DNA of 64,000 nucleotides from Nematopogon swammerdamellus (GCA_946902875.1 OX336344.1:23953791-24017790), one strand, 5' to 3'; shown: positions 42,892 to 55,935, counted from the stretch's first letter. Notes: generated from the letters alone by a model not told the origin. Numbers and translations are program-made.

Positions 42892-45800
42892 ACAACGAGC
42901 AGCGGCCCACGTCGGCAGACCTCTGCTCTCTGCACTGCCCCAACAGCCGACTCAAGGTGCGAGACCGGGAGACAGGGTTGTCTTTCCTCGTGGACACGGG
43001 CGCAGGAGTATCCGTATTACCTGCGACGGGGAAGACACGAGTAGCAGCAGAAGAACGCGTACTTTATGCGGCGAACGGTACGCCCATAAAGACATATGGT
43101 GATAGGACACTAGTGCTAAATTTAGGGCTCCGGCGACCGTATAGGTGGACATTCATCGTCGCCGATGTAGCAGTCCCGATTTTAGGCGCGGACTTTCTTA
43201 GCTACCATAATCTCTTAGTGGACTTGAGGAGAAAAAGACTCGTGGACAACACCACTACGCTCGAAGTGTGTTGTGTGATAGACAGGAGTGAACTTAACAC
43301 GTGCGTACAGACACTGAATAGTGCGGAACCACTACACGAACTATTGCGTGAGTACCCTAGGTTAAGTTCTACATCGAATATTGTCAACGAGGTCCCATTA
43401 CATGACACTGTGCACCACATCGAGACGACTGGTCCCCCAGTGTACGCGAGAGCTAGACCTCTCCCGCCGGACAGGTATAATAAGGTCAAAAAAGATTTTG
43501 AAGACATGCTGGAACAGGGCATATGCCGTCCGTCGAAATCTCCTTGGGCCAGTCCTCTCCAGGTGGTGGTGAAAAGTAATGGAGATTTACGTTTGTGTGG
43601 GGACTACAGACGCTTGAAATTAGTGACTAAGCCAGATCGATACCCCATACCTAGATTACAAGATTTTATGTATTTAGCCTATAATAAAACTGTTTTTACG
43701 AAACTTGACATGAAACGCGCATACTATCAGATTCCGGTCCTAGAGAAAGACATAGAAAAAACAGCTATAATAACGCCATTTGGATTGTTTGAGTTTCCTA
43801 GGATGACTTTTGGCCTACGGAATAGCGGTCAGACGTTCCAGAGGTTCATGCAGATGGTGTTACACGGGCTAGATTTCGCTTTCATTTACCTAGATGATGT
43901 TTTGATAGCCTCCGAGACACAAGCGGAGCACACAGCGCAGGTTGAAATGGTACTAGAGCGACTTAACAGGTACGGAGTGCAGCTGAATGTTCAGAAATGC
44001 TCATTCAACTGTACTTCATTGACCTACCTTGGGTACGAGGTGTCGAAGGACGGCATCCTACCTTTGCCCGAGAAAATAGAAACGATAACAAGTTACCCCC
44101 GCCCGTCCACGGTCAAGCAGTTGAGGCAGTACTTAGGTCTAATAAACTTTTACCGCGACAGTGTAAAGGACGCGGCGGACCATCAGCGACTTCTAAACGC
44201 GTATCTGGTGGGGTCCAAGAAAAAAACGACAAAACGGTCATAGAATGGACACCCACGACGATAGAAGCGTTCGAAAGGAGCCGGGAGAGCATAAAGGAAG
44301 CTACTGCCATAGCTTTCCCGTCTCCGGACGGGGAACTATATCTGATGACAGACGCGTCCTCTACATGTGTCGGAGGAGCGCTATGCCAGGATAACAAAGG
44401 TGTAAAACAACCCTTGGGATTTTTCTCAAAGGCGCTCAGTCCAGCGCAAGAGAAATATTCCACATTCGACAGAGAGTTGTTAGGTATTTATTTATCCGTT
44501 AAACACTTCAGACGACTCATAGAAGGTCGAGATCTCACGATCCAGACAGATCACAAGCCACTAATCTATACATACCAAAACGGTGCAAGCGACAACGATA
44601 CTCCGAGACGAATCCGACAGTTGGGATTCATTTCTCAGTATTGCGCGCGTTTAGTGCACATATCGGGTTTAGACAACGCGGCGGCTGACGCAATGAGTAG
44701 AATAAATTCTATTAGCTGTCCGTCACCGCTGGACTGGACAGAACTGGCTGTCAAGCAAATCACTGATAAACAGTTACAGGAGATAGCGGTTAAAAACCCT
44801 TCCCCAGTCACGAGGTTAAACATACCTACTGGCGATTCTCAAGTAACATTGTACTGTAACATCCAAGATGGTAATGTGAGACCATACATACCTGACCAAT
44901 TTCGTACGCAAGTATTTAATATTGTGCACGGAATTTCTCACCCAGGGACTCGCGGTACGCGACGTCTGGTAGCTCAGCGGTATTATTGGCCCAGCATGAA
45001 TAGCGACGTTGGTAAGTGGACAAAATCGTGCATACAATGTCAAAAGTCTAAAGTGACCAGACACACGCATTCACCTTTAGGGACATTTGAGGAGTCTGGG
45101 CGCTTCGAGCATATACATGTAGACTTAGTCGGACCACTACCCATATTGTTTATTGTTTATTGTTTATTTAGCATCTATTGGCAGTACACTGCGCTCAGAT
45201 TTGTCATATTTACATTGTAACATTCCGCCAGTTCGATTATCACAGCGAAGAAGAACTGACAAGAAACTTCACTGGAAATTTTTTCAATGTCCACTTAGTC
45301 TATACAAAAATGTTTGCCACTGCCTAGACACGCATGTGCTGATTTGTGCTGATTTGTGACATGCAGCAATTCATGACAAAGTGAAAACATTTTTACTATG
45401 AAATTGTATGGACTACTGGTTACTGTCACAAACCACCACATGTCGTTATCGCTTAACTAATTAATTACATTCATATCGCATCACACACACATTGCATTAC
45501 ACACATATCAAACGGATGCAGATATATAGTCACGATCATAGATAGGGGTACGTCATGGCCAGAAGCAGTACCAGTTTCGGACCAGTCCGCCGAAACATCA
45601 GCGAGAGTCGTGTATGAGAATTGGATCACGCGTTTTGGTTGTCCAATCCGTATCACGACTGACCAAGGTCGTAATTTCGAATCAGATCTTTTCTTTTCAC
45701 TTAGTAAAATAATGGGGATGAAGAAGATACGCACGACGGCGTATAATCCAAAAGCCAATGGCAAAGTTGAGCGATTCCATAGGGGACTAAAAGCCTCACT

Positions 45801-46437
45801 GATGGCCCGCTGCAACACCGAAAATTGGGCTGAAGAATTGCCCACAGTACTGATGGGCTTACGAGCCGCATTGCGTGAAAATGCGGACGTAAGCGCCGCA
45901 CAGTTGGTATACGGCACGCAGTTGCGACTCCCAGGAGACTTCTTTAAACACTCAAATCTAACAGATGAGGTAGGTGAAAGCTTCGTTGATAGGCTCCGTA
46001 TGCATACCGAAGGTATAGCACCGGTGCCAGCTCGAGAAGCACGACAAAACTCCACTTTCATACATGCGGACCTAAATAAGACTGCACATGTCTTCGTAAG
46101 AAACGACCATGTAACGAAACCGTTGATCCCTCCGTACGCGGGTCCATTCAAGGTCATAAAGCGATGCGAGAAGTATTTTATTGTTGAGTTACCCCAAGGA
46201 GAGAAAGCGGTCAGTATCGATCGACTCAAACCAGCTTTCATACTAAACAATAAGGGTGCACAAGACGCCACACAGCGACAGGCTGGCGTGATTCGCACTG
46301 CGCAGCAAGCGCATTCCCCGCCAGTTCCGGCGCACGGTGTAATCGACACCGACGCCGCAGCTGATGACATTACTAGATCAGTTCCGATAAGCACTCGCAG
46401 CGGCCGAGTCATTAAAGCACCGGTCCGATTCTGTTAA
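42810..46437 (+). pseudogene. Gypsy pol: protease, reverse transcriptase, RNase H, integrase (broken)
   Basis: Frame 42810-44243 has protease (FLVDTGAGVSVLP near residue 60, ILGADFL) and reverse transcriptase (CGDYRRLKLVTKPDRYPIP, FTKLDMKRAYYQIP, MTFGLRNSGQTFQRFM, YLDD near residue 360). A shift at the A7 run near 44220 moves the frame. RNase H follows (LYLMTDASSTCVGGAL, REL, TDHKPL), then the integrase zinc finger (HPGTRGTRRLVAQRYYWP, CIQCQ). The integrase core is interrupted at 45147 by a ~360-bp insertion and continues at about 45509 with TTDQGRNFESDLF, NPKANGKVERFHR and the carboxy domain to 46437. Two lesions make it defective. No envelope frame follows. Confidence 0.9.
45142..45508 (-). 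mobile_element. 5'-truncated retroelement tail inserted in the integrase, CATAT duplication
   Basis: CATAT occurs at 45142-45146 and 45504-45508. Between them, read on minus, is a non-coding segment with GTCAGTTCTTCTTCG and GAACTGGCGGAAT that ends in AATAAACAATAAAC repeats, a LINE-type tail. Without the insert and one CATAT the integrase frame is continuous. The segment at 2436-2600 is a diverged relative. Confidence 0.85.
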
Positions 46438-47477
46438 CTTTTTTAAATTAATGTATTTACTTCTACTGATAAGAAATTTCAAATAAGGAGTATCGGAACC
46501 TGATATTATGCAGAGTAATTTTAACAAGCGTTGGTACAATTTTAATGTTAATATTAGCTGTATTGTAAATGTGTAAATTTAAAATGTAAACATAGGTAGT
46601 TAAGGCAACTTGTAAAATATACTTTGCTAAACATTTTTACTTAATTCTCAAGACGAATAGGCTTAATATTCTGTCCTGATTTAGGAAAGGCAGTGCTGTA
46701 TTTTGTACAAAAACGAAAAACATATGAGATTAACGTAATAATTATTGTAACGATAAATTCTGAAATGTATCTTGTATTTATCTTATAAGAAATAGGGCGA
46801 GAGGCAGGCCACATAACGTTGACCAAGTGACATACCAAAAAGTGTATACTCGGTGGCCCCGTTAAAGAATAATGTATTTCAGTAGGGTATTAACGTATGC
46901 AAAACGACATCCTCGAGATGATGTGCAAAAATTTGTAGGTCACCTCAGCTTTGGCCGAGAAACATACAAAAAAGTGCATACTCTGTGACCCGGTTAAATA
47001 AATGTACTCGTAGTTTAGTAAGTTATCAATGCGTGCAAAAACAATTCTCGATATTGTTCGAAATGTTTCGCACCTGGTCAGCAAAAGTGAAATATAGGTC
47101 ACCTCGGAATTGACCGACTGACACGCAAAGAAATTGTATACTAAGTAACACTGTTAAGAAAATGAAATTAGTAGGTTACTGACGTATGTAAAAATAATTG
47201 TAAACATTCTGTGCAATTTGTCATATAAATGCATAAGCGAGTAGGTACATAGCTGCAGGCGAGCGATGCACTCGTTACGACGAAATCTGACTCAGCAAGC
47301 GTTTCGCGCGCGCATATCGATAAACGCCACAGTAAACCACAGTACAGTGTGTTCGATTGTTAATATCGACTTGACCATAGTACATATTTAGTACAGTAAA
47401 ACACTTAATTGTAATTGAAATTTTTTTTGAAGGAAATTGTATAGTTTTTCTTTAAGTTTTTTTTGGGGATGGAGTGA
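46438..47477 (+). other. 3' non-coding region of the Gypsy element
   Basis: About 1 kb without an ORF. 46790-47215 holds three diverged units of ~140 bp, each with GTATACT/GCATACTC.GTGACC-like and TGCAAAA.A.AT motifs. A purine-rich run GGGGATGGAGTGA directly before the 3' LTR is the probable polypurine tract. Confidence 0.7.
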
Positions 47478-47788
47478 TGTGGCGGTGACTCATTGGGCAC
47501 ATTACACATTTCATGACAGTGCAGCAAGGTGGGGCACTTTCCCCCACGCGCCCGCGGACTTACGTGCCCTACTAGTACCACCACGTCGCCCCAGCTCCTC
47601 AGTCTTCGGCTAAGCAACCTAACGTGTATACGTGCACTGCGCCTGAGCATCCGGCTCGCGCTTACGTTGTACTCGTGGGCAATATAAAGTATTAACCTAA
47701 ACTGTTGCGTTTACTTTAGCTCCCACACACCGAGACTCAAGTTAAGTGGACACGGACATATATTACTTATATCACTCCAACACTTACA
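47478..47788 (+). repeat. 3' LTR of the Gypsy element
   Basis: 311 bp, TGTGGCGGTGACTC to CAACACTTACA, with the AATATAAAG box missing from the 5' LTR. Followed by AACT at 47789-47792, the second copy of the target duplication. Confidence 0.93.
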
Positions 47789-48134
47789 AACTTTTCAAAT
47801 GTGGATATTCGAAAGGGTCTTTGATAAGGCTGAGTGAAATTTAAATAAGTAGCTTAGTTTTAATTGTAGAATTATTTTTCGTTTTTTCGAAACTAAAAAA
47901 GTGTAATTTTCAAATTTTTTTTTCTCCTAAACTAAAAGTCGCAGAGGCGGGGGAGTTTTACTCTAGCATTTTAAATAACTAAATCTATAAATTTCTGGAA
48001 TAAAAAGGACGTGTCCGATTTTATGGTCATATTTGACACTGTAGCCCACTGTTACTTGTGCATTAAACGACACGCCAAGCGGTAGGCATTTAACGCGCGA
48101 CCTTGAGCGAGTGACGAAGGCCTGGTTTAACCAT

Positions 48135-48485
48135 CTCTAACCCGCCGCTTTCCCCTCCCTCCCCCACCCCTCCCCCTCGTTCGTCGACCCTCTCCTCATC
48201 TCCTCCCCCATCTCCCACCCATCTTACACACCTCCCCTATCCTAAATCCTTTCCAACTTCTCCATCTCCCTACGTCCCGCCCCTCCCTTTCCTCACCTCC
48301 CACCATCCTCCCTCCCCTTTCATACCTTCCTCCCCCTACCGGCCCCTCTCCACCCCATACCTCTCCCTCCCCCGCCTTCATCGCCCCTCTCCTCCATCCT
48401 CACCCCTCTCCCTCAAACCCCGCCCCTCCTCCATCCCCACCCCTTCATCACCGCCCATCCCCCTTTACCCTTCCCCCTTTATATC
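48135..48485 (+). repeat. Second polypyrimidine tract
   Basis: About 350 bp of C/T (CCCCTCC, CCTCCC and CTCCATCC motifs) on the plus strand, as at 39838. Confidence 0.9.
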
Positions 48486-50108
48486 CATAACATAGGAAAG
48501 GGTGGGTTCCCCATACAAAATTGCATCCCCCATTTCACCACCTTCCGTTTTTTTTTCGACAAAAGGTAGTCCACAGGATGCAATCTATCTTCTTCCCAAA
48601 TTTTATCTAAATATTTATAGTATGTATCTAACATCGCTTCTACCATTCGACACTAAATTCCGTTCATACTATAATTTCCTATACTTTCTTTCATACTGCT
48701 CAGTCCTAAGGCTATTTCGCGTGATAGTATATAGCCTATAGTGAGCTTCAAGAACTATCTTTACATTGGTGTAAAGCAGCGATCTGATATACGTATTGTC
48801 GCTAGCGCTACCAATCGCTCCGCCCGGCTCTCGACTCTCGACGCGCTGTTTATAGGCAGCGGTTTTTTCGGTTCTGAAGTATTCATTATAATTATATAAG
48901 TACTGTAAGTGACAAATATAATCTACATTTATTGCCCCAGAATACTATAATATTTATTTAATAATAATACGTATCTTTGCGTAACAAAGGTCTGACGCAG
49001 CTTATGATTTGCGTCGCAGATTTCAAGTCCAGCCTGATTTTAAATTTGTGATTAGGTCACACGCGCGTGTGTTATTTCAAAGGAAAAAGAAATAATAAAT
49101 AACAAAATAAAAAGAAAATAAATAATGTGTAACACGAATACGATATAGTAGAAAAAATAATATATAGCAAAATTTTATCATTTAATATAGGAAATAAGAT
49201 ACTAAATATTTTATATTGTAAAAAAAAGATAAATACATAATTGATAAATAAGAAAATAATAAAAAACTAACAATAATAGCAAGGAGATAGTTGACTGAGT
49301 ATCTCTAGTTCAACTTTAGACAACAAATATAAAGGGTTTTTTTAGGTTATATCTTATAGTTTCGCCATGTCCGTCCGTTTGTCCGTCTGTCCGTCTGTCT
49401 GTCCGCGGCTTAGCTCAGAGGCCCTTAGTACTAGAAAGTTGTAAGTTGGTATGGGTATACATATTAATAACGCCGACAAAGTGGTAAAATACAATTTTTG
49501 AAATAATTTTTGTTTAGGGTACCTACTCTACACGTAAAGTGGGGATGAATTTTTTTTTCACGTTAACTCCATCGTGTGGGGTGTCGTTGGATAGGTCTTT
49601 AGAAAATATTGCGGGTTTGTGAAAAGCATTTTTCGATTTAGGGATCCGTTTGCGAATTATTAAGCTTTTAAGTGCTAATTTCTGTTAGAGTCAAGTATCC
49701 CCCCCCCCCCCCCCCTGCCAACTAAACGGTTGTTATTAGATAAGTGAAAAAATTCACAGCAGTAGTATATATATCGAAATTATCTAACTATCACAGCTAA
49801 GTAGGCTGTACAGGTTGACGAGTAATAGTCGACCAACTTATAAAATGTACAGACGAGAGCCATCATTTCACTGTTGAAGAACTTTTTCAAATTAACATTC
49901 ATTTATTTCCCCTACAAAATTATACAAATAATCAAATAATTTATTTTGATAGGGTTCCGCAACTACGGAACCCTACACTGCGCGTGGCCCGACATGCACT
50001 TGGCCGCTTTTTTTGTAATATCCGTAGTGCTTTGAAATACTCTTTTTTATCTTCTCCTTAAAATAAAATAAAATAAGACAATTTAGTTAACTACTTCAAC
50101 AACTTAAT
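48486..50108. other. Unclassified interspersed repeats
   Basis: 49365-49410 has GTCCGTCTGTCC repeats, 49700-49717 a poly-C run, and 49954-49980 a 10-bp hairpin (TAGGGTTCCG CAACTA CGGAACCCTA). This GGGTTCCGTA-type motif recurs in the array at 55362. No coding region seen. Confidence 0.5.
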
Positions 50109-50894
50109 ACGTAAACTTAATACCAGCCTTCCCGAGCAGGTGGCGCGCGCGACTCACGCCACTGACTAATTCGTGGTGTTCGCACGGATGTTTGGTTCGT
50201 ACTCAACTTGGAATGGGACTAGGGGAGCAGCAGGCAGCAGGCAGTAGGCAGGAGCGAGGACTCCGCTATAATAAACAATACAAACTACCCGCGCCTGCCT
50301 GTGACACGAGCCCGAGCCCGTTCGATACGGATCGAGTGGCGTCCCCGCCCCGCCCCGCCCCGCCCCGCCACATTAAGCTGCCAATTCACATTCGGACCAA
50401 TCTATCGGATTGGTCCGATTGACGCTCAGTGTGACCGATTCTTAATATGAATGGTGTTTTCTCGACGTCGAGCGAGGGGGCAGAGACTGCGTCGAATTCG
50501 GTTCGAAGTTCGAACGCTCGCTCCCACGATGATCCAGCGCTCGATGCAGCCCGAGTTCGACCGGAGCCGTCCGCACGTGTACGGCGGCGCACCGCGCACG
50601 TCGCGACCACCGGGGTTGCCAGATGGCTCAGATAAAAGAACCTCTTCAAGCTCCTCAAACGGATTACATTTTTGGTTCATGGAATTTTTTTTCTTTTGAT
50701 AACTCAGATTCAATAATAGCGCAAATAAAACCCAAATTGTGAAGTTGTGACAACTGTCCCCACACATTGGAGTAAAAACGTGTTCCTACGCCCGGTGGTT
50801 TTTTTACGGTTTTCCATTGTTTGTTGCATATAATAAAAAAAAAACACAAGACTGTTGGTTTTATAATTGTTTTTTTTTTAATAAATAATAAATA
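50109..50894. other. GC-rich unassigned stretch
   Basis: Includes a CAGGCAG microsatellite near 50230 and (CCCCG)5 at 50344-50368. Several overlapping short frames at 50430-50680 have no recognisable homology. Confidence 0.45.
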
Positions 50895-53800
50895 AAAAAA
50901 CATAAAACCGACTTCCTAAAAAATGTAAAACTATTTAAAATAAAAATATAAAAACCGCCTTCAAAAATATATGAAATAAAAACCTAAAAAAAAAAACGAA
51001 CCCTAGAGTTGAAGGCCGTGCTAAAAAGGCTACACAAATCACAAAGGGTATTATCATCCACTCATGTTTTCTTTCATGCATCATTTTTGCTTGCTTTAGC
51101 ACCGCCAAGGAGAATACCTACGGGAGACGCAACGCTACTGCGTTTGTATCGGAGCACGGCTAGCCAAAAATCCCTGCTACTACGAAAATCGAAATCGCAA
51201 TTTAATCTTTTATGACGTGACTTGTCTATCTCCGTTACCCATATCGCGCCCCGCGATATGGAGAGAGACAGAGCGAGCAAGGCGAGCGACAGGTTTGTTA
51301 TCGCTGGCTTGGCTCGGGTATCTGGTAGTAAGAGCCGACCGTCCGACCAATCGGAAGCCTTGCTTGACGGCAACTTGACGGGATCACTACGAATGCCAGT
51401 CTGACGGACAATGATGGTGCGGTATATTTGTGAATTTTGAAATTGTTATTTGTAATATTATTTCAAATAGTTTTTACTGAACGAATATTATTGTTTGAAT
51501 CCAAAAAAAATATTGAAAAATTAAACAAGACTGTTGTTTTAATATTTTTGAAAAGTTGTACTAATAATCAGTGATAGGAATAAGTAGGGCTTATTTACAT
51601 AAATTTCGAGGAACAGAGTAAAAGATTGGAGACTTCCTTAAGACAATATTTTTTTCCGGTTTAATAATATTCATGGTGTTTTAATTTCGCGATTTCAAAA
51701 AAGTGGCCACCATTTTGAACTTTTTAGTTACTGGACCGATTTCTTTCAAAATCGATATATGGGCGTCTGTGTGGATTCTGGATACGAATCTATAGTAAAA
51801 ATTTAAAAAAAGTAGCCGCCATTTTGAACTTTTTAGTTACTGGACCGATTGCTTTCAAAATCGATATCTAGGCGTCTGTGTGGACTCAGAATACGAATCT
51901 GTAGTCAAAATAAAAAAGAAGTGGCCGCCATTTTGAACTTTTTAGTTACTGGACCGATTTCTTTCAAAATCGATATCTGAGTGTATGTGTGGGCTCAGAA
52001 TACGAATCTGTAGTAAACATTTTAAAAAAGTGGCCGCCATTTTGAACTTTTTAGTTACTGGACCGATTGCTTTCAAAATCGATGTCTGGGTGTCTGTGTG
52101 GGCTCTGAATACGAATCCGTTGTCAAAATTTAAAAAAAGTGGCCGCCATTTTGAACTTATTAGTTACTGGGCCGATTGCTTTCAAAATCGATATCTGGGT
52201 GTCTGTGTGGGCTCTGAATACGAATCCGTTGTCAAAATTTAAAAAAAGTGACCGCCATTTTGAACTTTTTAGTTAATGGACCGATTGCTTTTAAAATCGA
52301 CATTTGTTTGTCTGTGTGGGCTCTGAATACGAATCCGTTGTCAAAATCTTAAAAACGTGGTCGCCATTTTGAACTTTTTAGTTACTGGACTGATTACTTT
52401 CAAAACCCATATCTACATGTCTGTGTGGGCTCTGAATAACAATATGTAGTTAACATAAAAAACATGATATCGATTTTGAAAGCAATCGGTCCAGTAACTA
52501 AAAAGTTCAAAATGGCGGCCACTTTTCTTAAATTTTGACAACGGCTTCGTATTTAGAGCCCACACAGACACCCAGATATCGATTTTGAAAGCAATCGGTC
52601 CAGTAACTAAACAGTTCAAAATGGCGGCCACTTTTTTTAAATTTTGACTACAGATTAGTATTCAGAGCCCACACAGACACCCAGATATCGATTTTGAAAG
52701 CAATCGGTCCAGTAACTAAAAAGTTCAAAATGGCGGCCACTTTTTTTAAATGTTTACTACAGATTCGTATTCAGAGCCCCACATACACCCAGATATCGAT
52801 TTTGAAAGCAATCGGTCCAGTAACTAAAAAGATCAAAATGGCGGCCACTTTTTTTAATTTTGATTACAGATTCGTATTCAGAGCCCACACAGACACCCAG
52901 ATATCGATTTTGAAAGCAATCAGTCCAGTAACTAAAAAGTTTAAAATGGCAGCCACTTTTTATAATTTTTACTACAGATTCGTATTCAGAGCCCACACAT
53001 ACACCCAGATATCGATTTTGAAAGCAATCGGTCCAGTAACTAAAAAGTTCAAAATGGCGGCCACTTTTTTTAAATTTTGACTACAGATTAGTATTCAGAG
53101 CCCACACAGACACCCAGATATCGATTTTGAAAGCAATCGGTCCAGTAACTAAAAAGTTCAAAAAGGCGGCCACTTTTTTTAAATTTTTACTACAGATTCG
53201 TATTCAGAGCCCCCACATACACCCAGATATCGATTTTGAAAGCAATCGGTCCAGTAACTAAAAAGTTAAAAATGGCGGCCACTTTTTTTAAATTTTTACT
53301 ACAGATTCGTATTCAGAGCCCCCACATACACCCAGATATCGATTTTGAAAGCAATCGGTCCAGTATCTAAAAAGTTCAAAATGGCGGCCACTTTTTTTTA
53401 ATTTTGATTACAGATTCGTATTCAGAGCCCACATAGACACCCAGATATCGATTTTGAAAGCAATCAGTCCAGTAACTAAAAAGTTCAAAATGGCGGCCAC
53501 TTTTTTTAATTTTTACTACAGATTCGTATTCAGAGCCCACACATACACCCAGATATCGATTTTGAAAGCAATCGGTCCAGTAACTAAAAAGTTCAAAATG
53601 GCTGCCACTTTTTTTAAATTTGACTACAGATTAGTATTCAGAGCCCACACAGACACCCAGATATCGATTTTGAAAGCAATCGGTCCACTAACTAAAAAGT
53701 TCAAAATGGCGGCCACTTTATTTTTATTTTGACTACAGATTCGTATTCAGAGCCCCCACATACACCCAGATATCGATTTTGAAAGTAATCGGTCCAGTAA

Positions 53801-54875
53801 CTAAAAAGTTCAAAATGGCGGTCACTTTTTAAAATTTTGACAACGGATTCGTATTCAGAGCCTACATAGACACCCAGATATCGATTTTGAAAGCAATCGG
53901 TCCAGTAACTAAAAAGTTCAAAATGGCGGCTACTTTTTTTAAATTTGACTACAGATTCGTATTCAGAGTCCACACTGACACCCAGATGTCGATTTTGAAA
54001 GCAATCTGTCCAGTTACTAAAAAGTTCAAAATGGCGGCCACTTTTTTTAAATCGCGAAATTATAACACCATGAATATTATTAAACCGGAAAAAAATATTG
54101 TCGTAAGGAAGTCTCAAATTTTTTACAATGTTCCTCGAAGTTTAGGTAAATAAGTCCTACCTATTCCTATCACTGATAATAATAATACTTATTATAATAA
54201 TACATAATATACAATATATTAGTTTTGTATAGGTATATTTGTTTTATAATTATAAAAAATAGAAAACGTAATATTAAAGAAATAATAACAATACATATTA
54301 TAAATTGAATATATCCATGTCATTGCCATAAAAAACTAACAACACCCATATACAATAATTGATTTCAAATTTCTTTCCAGTCTGTCAAATTTGCCTATCA
54401 TGTGTACGCGCCCGGTATGGCGCGCAGTCGTGCTCCTAACTCGCGGAATTTTTGTATTTTACACGCTTTAAGCATTGTATTATCATTAAAATGACCTAAT
54501 TATGAAAGATTACGCCATCTTTTGTCATTCCTGATGATCTTGAGCTCTTTCGACACGCACGAACTGCACAAATCGCCATTTTGCGTAGTGCACATATACG
54601 TGTTCTTCGTTCCCAAGTCGCGAGCGCACTGACGGTCGATCCCGCAGCAGCGCTATATGTTAGTGCAAATGCTCTAACACGCGGCTAATTTTCCTATATA
54701 TTAGCGCTCGACGGTTGCCACTCCCGTAGGTATGCTCGGTGAGCACCGCCTTCAACTCTAGGGTTCGTTTTTTTTTTTAGGTTTTTATTTCATATATTTT
54801 TGAAGGCGGTTTTTATATTTTTATTTTAAATAGTTTTTAGTTTTACTTTTTTTAGGAAGTCGGTTTTATGTTTTT
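50895..54875. mobile_element. ~4-kb foldback element with satellite arms
   Basis: Outer inverted repeats at 50895-51022 and 54742-54875 share CATAAAACCGACTTCCTAAA, AACCGCCTTCAAAAATATAT and CGAACCCTAGAGTTGAAGGC. Inner inverted repeats at 51564-51700 and 54035-54185 share ATCAGTGATAGGAATA and TTCCGGTTTAATAATATTCA. Between them the 108-bp satellite runs forward (about 51700-52450, 7 units) and then reversed (about 52460-54050, 15 units). The interior has no gene. Confidence 0.9.
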
Positions 54876-55009
54876 TAAAACTTTTTTTTTATTTCACAGT
54901 TTTTTTTAGTAATTTTTTGCTATTAATGTACTCGGCGGAATCGCTCGGCCTTCGGCCTCGCGATTCCGCCTCGCTTTCCAATCCGATCTTGACCCAATTA
55001 AAATAGGAC

Positions 55010-55361
55010 CACGTCAGCTTCGATAGCTCAGTGGTGCAGACAGTCAACTGTCGCTATTGAATGTTAAGCAACGCTGGGTGCGGTCAGTATTGGATGGGTG
55101 ACCGCTGACCGTTGGAGGCTGTCCGAGGTTCGGATTCCTCGTAAAACTGTAGGTCCCTTCCCTCCTAATCTTACTTGGTGGTAGGGTTTAACCTGCCCGG
55201 GTTGGTACCACCGCACTGAATTAAACGTCGGTCGAAACGGCTATGTAAATAGTTTGTGTTTTCCGACCAGTTCAGTGTAGTCAGCACGATCAAAGGCACT
55301 GACATGGCACTTAGTTTACCCGGTGTTATGGGCTGACATCACGGATGTTGTAGGTGATGTT
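55010..55361 (+). mobile_element. SINE-like element with tRNA/5S-like head
   Basis: ATAGCTCAGTGGTGCAGACA, a 5S-like GTTAAGCAACGCTGGGTGCG and TATTGGATGGGTGACCGC (55060-55104), GGTTCGGATTCC (about 55129), then the body to GATGTTGTAGGTGATGT. The oligo-A tail is replaced by the array that follows. Confidence 0.83.
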
Positions 55362-55935
55362 GCAGAACTTAGTAGAATGGACAGACATAAACGTGTTACG
55401 GAACCCTACTTTTATTATAAAATAACCGTCGGAGGACCTTGGTTGAAAATTGTGAAATTTAGTAGAACGGACAGACATACATTTGTTACGGAACCCTACT
55501 TTTATTATAAAATAACCGTCGGAGGGCCTTGGTTGAAAATTGTAAAATTTAGTAGAACGGACAGACATACATTTGTTACGGAACCCTACATTCATTTTGA
55601 AATAAATGTTAAATTTTGTAGAACGGACAGACATTCATTTGTTACGGAACCCTACATTCATCTTGCAGAACTTAGTAGAATGGACAGACATAAACGTGTT
55701 ACGGAACCCTACTTTTATTATAAAATAACCGTCGGAGGACCTTGGTTGAAAATTGTAAAATTTAGTAGAACGGATAGACATGCATATGTTACGGAACCCT
55801 ACATACATTTTGAAATAAATGTTAAATTTAGTAGAACAGACAGACATGCATTTGTTACGGAACCCTACATTCATTTTGCAGAACTTAGTAGAATGGACAG
55901 ACATAAACGTGTTACCGAACCCTACTTAACAGTTG
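55362..55935 (+). repeat. Tandem array built on a GGACAGACAT / TTACGGAACCCTAC unit
   Basis: Alternating units contain AGTAGAA(C/T)GGACAGACAT, GTTACGGAACCCTAC and, in some, TATAAAATAACCGTCGGAGG. The variant AGACATAAACGTGTTACGGA recurs at 55384, 55687 and 55902, giving uneven higher-order spacing. The 224-codon frame through it is repetitive and not taken as a gene. Confidence 0.88.

Larger units (their letters stand above)
40820..48045. mobile_element. Long inverted-repeat (foldback) element with nested insertions
   Basis: The arm at 40820-41425 is the reverse complement of 41868-42046 joined to 47793-48045. The shared sequence runs from the TTCTTAA.CCCATGGAATTAGG block through GTGGATATTCGAAAGGGTCT to GGTCATATTTGACACTGT. 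The left arm carries a 154-bp MITE; the right arm is split by a Gypsy element. Arms are about 430 bp once insertions are removed, differ at scattered positions, and are separated by 41426-41867. Confidence 0.88.

Noticed and set aside
46438..47477. Envelope gene after pol
   Set aside because: No ORF above about 80 codons and no transmembrane or signal features; region is non-coding.
52413..54117. ORFs in the 108-bp satellite
   Set aside because: Repeat-derived frames such as KKFKMAATFF recur with each unit on either strand; no gene evidence.
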